This document shows positions 58,718 to 64,000 of a stretch of 64,000 nucleotides of DNA, piece by piece; the first letter of the stretch is position 1, and each line of letters begins with the position of its first letter. The stretch is from Chryseobacterium salipaludis. GTDB taxonomy: Bacteria; Bacteroidota; Bacteroidia; Flavobacteriales; Weeksellaceae. A program made the position numbers and the translations under genes. The stretch covers positions 248,001-312,000 of the forward strand of contig NZ_JALHKS010000001.1 in NCBI RefSeq assembly GCF_022968825.1. The letters are read 5' to 3'. The notes under the pieces were generated by a model, which searched no databases, was not told the DNA's origin, and worked only from the letters and a program-made list of their open reading frames with translations.

Positions 58718-59500
58718 TTATCCCAACAGAAAACTATTGGTCCAGTCTGCTGCCCACTGCTCAAAACGGCTGTATCCAAAACTTTTGTTTCTGATTTTCT
58801 GCACCGGATGCAGGCCGGATGCGTCTGATATCAAAAGAAGCTCCTCGGCTTTCTGGGTTTCAAATCCGTTGATCTCTGCTTCTTCGATGGTGATTCGTTC
58901 CTTCTTATTCAGCCAGGTCACGAAGTTTTCCATCAGCGGAGAAATATAAGCACCTTCTGTTTGCGTCGGGATCCGGATGGTATCTTCATTTAAAAGCAAC
59001 AGATTTCCTGTGCCGCAACGTGCAATTCTCTTGTGCGGGTTCAGCAAAATGACATCATCCAGTTCATTTTCCGCTGCATACACCGCGGCGTAGTGATTCT
59101 CCGGACAAGGCGTGTGGATCTGGCTTAGAATATGTGTATTTACAGAAATTTCGCGCAACACATCAATTTCCACCGGAGATTTTAAACCTAATACAGATTG
59201 TGTTGAAGAAATATTAATATGTAACTCGGTTTGTTTTGACGATGGTTCAACGAACGCATATAAATCCACAATACCACTTTCCAACTTCTGCGCAGAAACC
59301 GCAGCAGTGATCAGCTCCGTAAAATATTCGAGCGTATAAGACAACGGAATGGGCATTCTCATTTTGCGCATGGATGCCATAAGGTAGAAATAGCATTCCT
59401 CTGCCATAATTAATTGCTGCTGTTGGAAATAGAATGCAACACGAACTACCGGGCCGTACTGAAGTAAAGAAGTGGAGGCTGCAGACAAAACAGTATTCAT
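58718..59500 (-). CDS. Class IV aminotransferase-like protein, probably non-catalytic
   Basis: 260 residues. The second half follows the PabC/IlvE class IV plan: ILSQIHTPCPENHY, LDDVILLNPHKRIARCGTGNLLLL, IRIPTQTEGAYISPLMENFVTWL and AEELLLISDASGLHPVQKI. However, the PLP lysine position (LxxIK in PabC) reads SQIHT, histidine 129, and the usual glutamate ahead of the sNlF motif reads Arg161. It may therefore be a pseudoenzyme, or use a lysine elsewhere. Similar class IV relatives are common in flavobacteria; function not known. Located opposite YqgE. Confidence 0.62.
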   Translation of the reverse strand: MNTVLSAASTSLLQYGPVVRVAFYFQQQQLIMAEECYFYLMASMRKMRMPIPLSYTLEYFTELITAAVSAQKLESGIVDLYAFVEPSSKQTELHINISSTQSVLGLKSPVEIDVLREISVNTHILSQIHTPCPENHYAAVYAAENELDDVILLNPHKRIARCGTGNLLLLNEDTIRIPTQTEGAYISPLMENFVTWLNKKERITIEEAEINGFETQKAEELLLISDASGLHPVQKIRNKSFGYSRFEQWAADWTNSFLLG

Positions 59501-59577
59501 AAAAAGAAGTATAAGAAACTAAACAGGTACAAAAAATGAACGCCGGGCGTTCATTTATAAATTGATCAGCAGCGCGC

Positions 59578-59964
59578 TTACGACGCTCCGAGTTTAATTT
59601 TTAAGTTTTCAATCAGATTTTCCCAGTACAGGCGATTTTCTTCCTCATCACCTTCATCGCAGAAATCCACAACAATCAGCGCCAGATCCTCCGTGATATC
59701 ATCAATCACGATGGTCATTTCAAAATAATTTTTCGTGCCTTCATCTTCTTCCCAGCGGAAGCGCACAAAGCTTTCCGGCTTATACCGGATCAGCGTTGCC
59801 TTCTCGGCAGGGCCACCACCCCAGCTGAAAAAGAAATCATCACCCTTTTCCACAACCTCATCTGCAAACCATTCCGACAGTCCCTCCTCACTCGCCAAGT
59901 ATTCATACAAAATCTCTGACTGACAGTGCATTGGGAATTCGTACTGCACTTTGGTTTTCGCCAT
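59578..59964 (-). CDS. START-like (AHSA1-type) domain protein
   Basis: 128 residues. The SRPBCC/START-like fold is indicated by YEFPMHCQSEILYEYLASEEGLSEWFADEVVEKGD and by FSWGGG, FVRFRWEED and the final helix ENLIENLKIKLG. It is short and acidic with no signal peptide. Proteins of this set bind hydrophobic ligands or act with chaperones; no ligand can be named. Start ATG is the only one that fits. Confidence 0.78.
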   Translation of the reverse strand: MAKTKVQYEFPMHCQSEILYEYLASEEGLSEWFADEVVEKGDDFFFSWGGGPAEKATLIRYKPESFVRFRWEEDEGTKNYFEMTIVIDDITEDLALIVVDFCDEGDEEENRLYWENLIENLKIKLGAS

Positions 59965-60083
59965 ATTACTCCTAGTTTTTAATGTGTCGCAATATATAAA
60001 TTAATTTCTGATATATACCATAGATTCCCGGAAAAAGCGTATATTCTCAGGAGCAGGCAGCGCCGTATTTTTGTGGCAGGTTC

Positions 60084-60153
60084 GTCCCGCTGTCCGCTAT
60101 ATCTCCCGGCAGCGCTGCCGCGCCACCGCGAGGATGCCACTTCCATCGGGGCT
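60084..60153 (-). repeat. GC-rich palindromic intergenic element (copy B)
   Basis: In the 218-bp gap downstream of the class III aminotransferase gene. Core words CCCGCTGTCCGCTATATCT (60086-60104) and AGGATGCCACTTCCATCGGG (60131-60150) flank a perfect 14-bp palindrome CGGCAGCGCTGCCG (60107-60120). Read on the minus strand, the order GATGGAAGTGGCATCC, palindrome, GATATAGCGGACAGC is a recurring flavobacterial intergenic motif as I recall it. It is GC-rich in an AT-rich gap. An AAAAGCC/GGCTTTT hairpin at 60161-60175 lies between it and the gene's stop. It may be a mobile or structured RNA element. Confidence 0.6.
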
Positions 60154-60182
60154 ATTTTGGAAAAGCCGGGCTTTTTTTGAAA

Positions 60183-61367
60183 TTAAGCAGGTTGCATTTC
60201 CTGTAGAACCTCCAGAATAATTTGACAGCCTTCGCGTATTTCCGCCTCAGAAATCGTCAGCGGCGGCGAGAGGCGCAGATATTCATTGCGATACAGTTGC
60301 CAGAAAACAATCAGTCTTTTTTCCATGCAGCGTCTTGCTACTTCCAGTGTGAATTCGGGTGTACCCAGGTTTACTGCGAGCATCAATCCTTTTCCGTTCA
60401 CGTTCTTAATGGCAGGGTGTACCAGCATTTCGCGGTAAATCTGTTCTTTCGCGGCTGTTTCTGCCATCAGATTGCTGTGCAATACTTCTTTTAGCGTCGC
60501 AAGGCTGGCCGCAGCGATAAGGGGATTGCCGCCAAAGGTCGTAATATGCCCAAGCTTGGGTGTATGAGAAAGCGTTTCCATGATTTCGCGGGAACTCATG
60601 AAAGCGCCCACCGGAACACCGCCGCCCATTCCTTTGCCCATCACCAGAATATCGGGCACCATTCCATAATGTTCGAAGGCAAACAATTTTCCGGTCCGGC
60701 CGAAGCCCGGCTGTATTTCATCCAGAATGAGCAGCGCACCGACTTCCTCGCAGCGTTTTTTCAGCCTCATAAAATAATCCTGGTCCGGCATCAGAAAGCC
60801 CGCAGCTCCCTGAATGGTTTCAGCAATGACACAGGCCGTTTTTTCCGTGATTTTGGAAAACTCGTCTGTATTATTGAACTCAATAAAATCCACCAGCGGC
60901 AGCAACGGCCGAAACTCACGTTTGTGCAATTCATTCCCGGATACTGACAAAGCACCGTGGGTATTCCCGTGGTAGGACTGCTTCATCGAAATAATTTCTT
61001 CGCGGCCGGTGTAACGCTTTGCCAGTTTCAGCGCACCATCAATCGCTTCCGCACCGGAATTTACAAGATACGTCACTTCCAGCGGTTCTGGCGTGGCTTC
61101 GGCCAGCAGTTTACAAAGTTGCACCGGCATTTCCTGCGCATATTCGCCGTAGACCATCACGTGCAGGTATTTGTCTGCCTGATTTTTAATTGCATTAATT
61201 ACTTTAGGATGAGAATGTCCCAAGGTATTAGCAGAAACACCTGCTACAAAATCCAGGTATTTTTTGCCATCGGTTCCGTAGATATAGGAACCTTCGGCGC
61301 GCTCAACTTCAAAGCCGGCAGCGAACCGGGTAGTTTGAGCCTGATAAGTAAAAAAATCTTTTTGCAC
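60183..61367 (-). CDS. Class III aminotransferase (acetylornithine/aspartate family)
   Basis: 394 residues from the GTG (complement of 61365-61367) giving MQKDFFTYQAQTTRF. LDFVAGVSANTLGHSHPKV, VTYLVNSGAEAIDGALKLAK, ALLILDEIQPGFGRTGKLFAFEH and VMGKGMGGGVPVGAF (Schiff-base lysine in MGKG) are the class III signatures, and TTFGGNPLIAAAS follows. Acetylornithine, GABA and ornithine aminotransferases share these motifs, and no arginine gene neighbours it, so the exact substrate is open. The palindromic element lies downstream. Confidence 0.85.
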   Translation of the reverse strand: MQKDFFTYQAQTTRFAAGFEVERAEGSYIYGTDGKKYLDFVAGVSANTLGHSHPKVINAIKNQADKYLHVMVYGEYAQEMPVQLCKLLAEATPEPLEVTYLVNSGAEAIDGALKLAKRYTGREEIISMKQSYHGNTHGALSVSGNELHKREFRPLLPLVDFIEFNNTDEFSKITEKTACVIAETIQGAAGFLMPDQDYFMRLKKRCEEVGALLILDEIQPGFGRTGKLFAFEHYGMVPDILVMGKGMGGGVPVGAFMSSREIMETLSHTPKLGHITTFGGNPLIAAASLATLKEVLHSNLMAETAAKEQIYREMLVHPAIKNVNGKGLMLAVNLGTPEFTLEVARRCMEKRLIVFWQLYRNEYLRLSPPLTISEAEIREGCQIILEVLQEMQPA

Positions 61368-61458
61368 TGCGCTATTCTATTTGGCTGCAAAGGTCGGAAA
61401 AAATTGCAATGAACTGGCCGTGGCACTTACAAAAGAGAAAGGAAAATGCAGTCAGAAA

Positions 61459-63189
61459 TTACTTCCTCGTCCGTTTCGGCTTTTTCGCTTCTTCTTTTGC
61501 GCGTTCATCTTCAATCGCTTTCTGCGCAGCGTTGTAGAGCTGATCGCTACTTTGGTATTGTGTTTCCGGATAGTTGGGTGACTCGACAAATATATCCTGC
61601 CAACGCCGCAAGCGGTCCGTGGTATTCCAGTTAAAATCGGCGAAAAAGCGCTTTTCACGGGAAATTAAACTCATGGGATAGGTTTGTACATCCGCGCCGA
61701 TATTGCAGGAAATAATTTGTACGCGGCGGTCTTCAAACTCCGCTTCGATAATCCCGCAGGTCGATAAAGCTACCCCGATGCGTTCGACTTCTTTTGTTTT
61801 TTCGTTTTGGTCATCTGCATACGTGATTGCCTGCGCATTGCCGATAACACGTGCGGTTTTAATTTCGTTCTGCTCGTAATATACCGTCATCAGCTTACCT
61901 TTCACCTGATTGAATTCATCTTTCAGATTCAGGGAATCTGCTTTGCTGATGGCAAATGCATCGCCCACCACGCGCAGGGAATCCAGGTATTCTTTTTCTG
62001 TATCAAAATACGCTTCAATCACATTGCCGGTTACCTGCTTCTCGCCGCTCCAGGCAATGGGTTTGCCGTGCAAATGCATAATACCGTCCGTTTCATCGAA
62101 GCTCAGAGAATCTGCCCGCACCTGAATATTGGTTTTAAACATCCGCGCCTGACGATATGCGCGAAGAAAACTTTTCTTTTTTAATGGCTGCACTGAATCC
62201 GGTCGCTGAAATGCAAGAATACGCTGCGCCGCAAAATACATGGAATCTTTCTCCAGAATCTTGACGGCATACGGTTTCTCGGTCATCATCGCGGAATCTT
62301 TCTTTTCATAAATCTCACCATAGCCGCCTTTCAGATAGCGGTTTTCGGCCGGATCGCGCAAGGTAACATTTCCGCGTGCGGTACCAAAACCGGTGATCTG
62401 ATTGAAATACATATCATCACCAGTGAGGGTTTTGCCGTTATAATGAATACGCGCGTTTTTTTTCAGATATACCTCTTTCGTATTCATGTTGTAGGTGCCC
62501 TTTTCGGTGTAGATCAGGTTGCCGGGATTCTGGCGGTTGGTAATGGTGGTCGGGCCGTTAAAGGTGGCTGTATTGCTGTTTTGATTTTGAATAATATTCG
62601 CACCTTCGACAATATACTCCGGATTTTCAATTTTTACATTTCCCGTGAAATCAATCAGGCGGCTGTTTAAATCGTAAGTAGCCGAGCGGGTGTACATCAC
62701 ATTTCCATCTTTGGAAATAACACCGCCGGTATTAAAATAAGCTTTATTGGAAATGCGGTCGTAGTAAAGCGTTTGTGTTTTTATCGTCTGCCCCGGATCC
62801 GTCAGAACGACATCTTTACGGGCAATTCCTCTTTGGGTGTTGCCGTCATATTCCATCTCTCCGGAGGTGATAACAGATCCATCGGCGTTTTGCAGACGCA
62901 CATTTCCAAGTGCTTTTACGAAATTTTGGTCCTGATAGAAAATCACCTCATCAGCCGTCAGTACCGAACCCTGATGCGCAAACTGAACATTACCGCTGAA
63001 ATACGGGTTGCCGCTATATTTTTCGGGATTTTTATCAAAGCGGTCAGAGTGCACCAATTTCACCTTTTCCGGAGTGCCGGCCGGTTGTTGCGTGTTGAAA
63101 TAGGGATCCTTAACCAGATCGTTTTTAGGGGTAAACTGGCCGGAAAGTGCCGCACTGAAGAGCAGCAGAAATGCAATAAGATGCTTCAT
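61459..63189 (-). CDS. OstA/LptA-like LPS-transport protein
   Basis: 576 residues with a signal peptide (MKHLIAFLLLFSAALSG). The mature part is beta-rich, with repeating AxGNVxLxNxDGSxITxxEMEY and LTGDDMYFNQITGFGTARGNV units like those of the beta-jellyroll OstA/LptA family. The second half repeats the plan (ADSLSFDETDGIMHLHGKPIAW, TGNVIEAYFDTEKEYLDSLRVVGDAFAI). A basic tail (KKPKRTRK) ends it. It is longer than E. coli LptA (about 185), as is usual in Bacteroidetes. Probably in LPS export. The start overlaps the stop of fur by one base. Confidence 0.85.
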   Translation of the reverse strand: MKHLIAFLLLFSAALSGQFTPKNDLVKDPYFNTQQPAGTPEKVKLVHSDRFDKNPEKYSGNPYFSGNVQFAHQGSVLTADEVIFYQDQNFVKALGNVRLQNADGSVITSGEMEYDGNTQRGIARKDVVLTDPGQTIKTQTLYYDRISNKAYFNTGGVISKDGNVMYTRSATYDLNSRLIDFTGNVKIENPEYIVEGANIIQNQNSNTATFNGPTTITNRQNPGNLIYTEKGTYNMNTKEVYLKKNARIHYNGKTLTGDDMYFNQITGFGTARGNVTLRDPAENRYLKGGYGEIYEKKDSAMMTEKPYAVKILEKDSMYFAAQRILAFQRPDSVQPLKKKSFLRAYRQARMFKTNIQVRADSLSFDETDGIMHLHGKPIAWSGEKQVTGNVIEAYFDTEKEYLDSLRVVGDAFAISKADSLNLKDEFNQVKGKLMTVYYEQNEIKTARVIGNAQAITYADDQNEKTKEVERIGVALSTCGIIEAEFEDRRVQIISCNIGADVQTYPMSLISREKRFFADFNWNTTDRLRRWQDIFVESPNYPETQYQSSDQLYNAAQKAIEDERAKEEAKKPKRTRK

Positions 63190-63668
63190 TAATCCTTCTT
63201 GGTTCCGTAGAAGTAAAGCGAGTGTGAATCAATCTGCACGTTAAATGCCTGTTCGATAGACTCTTTAATCCCCTGAATACGCGGATCGCAGAACTCAATG
63301 ATTTCAGCAATTTCTTTTCCGCTGTCTTTTTTATAGATCACCAGATGGTCGTGTTGCTTGTCGAAATAAGACTTCTCATAGGAAGAAGATGTGAGAGTTT
63401 TCTCGCCAAACTGATGTTTACGGATCAGGCCCGCATCCAGAAAAATTTCGATGGTATTGTAAATCGTCGCTTTGGACACGTGATATTTCTTCTGCATCAT
63501 AATCAGGTACAGATCGTCCACATTGAAATGGTGCTCCAGCTCATAAATTTCCTCTAGAATGGTGTAGCGCTCCGGTGTATTCCGCAGCCCGCGTTCCTGA
63601 AGGTACTGGCGCAATACTTCCTTAATGGTGGTAAGATTCAACTGTTTCTGTTTCGGGTCCATCATCAT
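63189..63668 (-). CDS. Fur family metal-responsive repressor
   Basis: 159 residues. Winged-helix DNA-binding part (about 15-95) with GLRNTPERYTILEEIYELEHHFNVDDLYL and KATIYNTIEIFLDAGLI; dimerisation and metal site at HDHLVI (106-111) and EFCDPRIQ. The C-terminal CxxC pairs of many Fur proteins that hold structural zinc are absent. Which metal or peroxide it senses cannot be told. A TAAATTTG box lies at the complement of 63685-63692. Overlaps the OstA-like gene by one base. Confidence 0.88.
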   Translation of the reverse strand: MMMDPKQKQLNLTTIKEVLRQYLQERGLRNTPERYTILEEIYELEHHFNVDDLYLIMMQKKYHVSKATIYNTIEIFLDAGLIRKHQFGEKTLTSSSYEKSYFDKQHDHLVIYKKDSGKEIAEIIEFCDPRIQGIKESIEQAFNVQIDSHSLYFYGTKKD

Positions 63669-63716
63669 CTCAAATAGTTATATGCAAATTTAGCCTATTT
63701 TAAATAAACGTGAATC

Positions 63717-64000
63717 TTACTCCCGGTGTTTAAAACCGACCTGACTGATGCGCTGAGTCATAATTACCCGCTGATCAATGAGCGGTGCAGATTCCACCGT
63801 GACATTGTGCGCAGACATGCCCCAGGCTTTGAAATCATCGCTGCCGATGTACTTCACGAAGTTATAAATATTAAGGGTAATTTTCTCCTTCACCGTAAGC
63901 AGCGTATCGTTAATGTAGGTATTATCGATAATCACATAGCGCAGATCCGGCGGAATGTTATAGTCTCTCAGGGAAGGATGGCTGCTGCGGGACGGAATCG
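63717..64000 (-). CDS. kup: Probable KUP-type potassium transporter, C-terminal part
   Basis: The stop codon is in the window and the 5' part runs off the right edge; about 93 residues are seen. The segment PDLRYVIIDNTYINDTLL, then NIYNFVKYIGSDDFKAWGM and HNVTVESAPLIDQRV, matches the order of the soluble C-terminus of Bacteroidetes KUP proteins (the 'DFRFVVxE ... GFGxxxxxVTVExxPL' pattern). Frame stays open to the edge. KUP proteins are proton-coupled K+ uptake carriers. The match is in the cytosolic tail only, so moderate confidence. Confidence 0.6.
   Translation of the reverse strand, partial: IPSRSSHPSLRDYNIPPDLRYVIIDNTYINDTLLTVKEKITLNIYNFVKYIGSDDFKAWGMSAHNVTVESAPLIDQRVIMTQRISQVGFKHRE

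Noticed and set aside
1-64000. CRISPR arrays, prophage, insertion sequences or integron sites
   Set aside because: No regularly spaced repeats, transposase, integrase or phage structural genes were found on either strand.

Overview
The window reads as a chromosomal segment of a Bacteroidota bacterium of class Flavobacteriia, most likely the Chryseobacterium/Kaistella group (Weeksellaceae). The signs are Bacteroidetes-type promoters (a perfect TTTG-N19-TAnnTTTG ahead of the HU gene and many TAAATTTG -7 boxes), the lack of strong Shine-Dalgarno sites, several TTG starts, type IX secretion C-terminal domains on secreted proteins, a Bacteroidetes-style short NuoG, and lineage-typical families (DUF4834, DUF4846, DUF5606, DUF6263, DUF349, OstA-like, YfhO). 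Base composition looks more GC-rich than a typical Chryseobacterium. There is no phage, transposon, integrase, CRISPR array or secretion-system island: this is mostly core genome, densely packed, with genes meeting in convergent pairs around shared hairpin terminators.

Region by region: 1-2.6 kb holds the 5' part of gpsA, an M23 endopeptidase, an orphan receiver-like protein, a tRNA with anticodon CAT and methylmalonyl-CoA epimerase, followed by a GC-rich palindromic element. 2.8-12.3 kb holds rbfA with a LolC/E-type permease, a T9SS-exported endonuclease, aroE, a DUF349 coiled-coil protein, ribD, a YigZ protein and a YugP-type metalloprotease. 12.4-27.4 kb is a GNAT-like gene and then the complete 14-gene complex I operon nuoA-N, interrupted by an unexplained 500-bp spacer between nuoF and nuoG. 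27.4-36.1 kb carries mazG, DUF5606, def, ruvX, a SixA-type phosphatase, a serine hydrolase, a fused pyrE-pyrF gene with a eukaryote-like decarboxylase motif, a DsbA-family protein, a GreA/B-type factor and an MFS exporter. 36.1-46.7 kb is envelope-centred: DUF4846, an M1-like protein that has lost its zinc site and gained a probable beta-barrel, a candidate structured RNA, a small T9SS cargo, a 1077-residue outer membrane protein, a NamZ-type muramidase and a second LolC/E-like permease. 46.7-64 kb holds a cysteine/cystathionine synthase, a glycosyltransferase whose conserved N-terminus lacks any standard start codon, YfhO, DUF4834, DUF6263, an M3 peptidase, a flippase-like protein, panD, HU, pdxH, YqgE, a class IV aminotransferase relative lacking its catalytic lysine, a START-like protein, a second palindromic element, a class III aminotransferase, OstA-like, Fur and the end of a probable kup.

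Functionally the window supplies respiration (complex I), cofactor and nucleotide biosynthesis (RibD, PanD, PdxH, PyrE-PyrF), cell-envelope assembly and turnover (M23, NamZ, two LolC/E-type permeases, OstA-like, YfhO, GT4), nucleic acid and translation housekeeping (RbfA, Def, RuvX, HU, Gre) and two T9SS cargoes. I see no dedicated defence or secondary-metabolite system. The strongest leads for something undescribed are the candidate RNA near 39.9-40.04 kb, the nuoF-nuoG spacer, the two palindromic elements and the pseudoenzymes.
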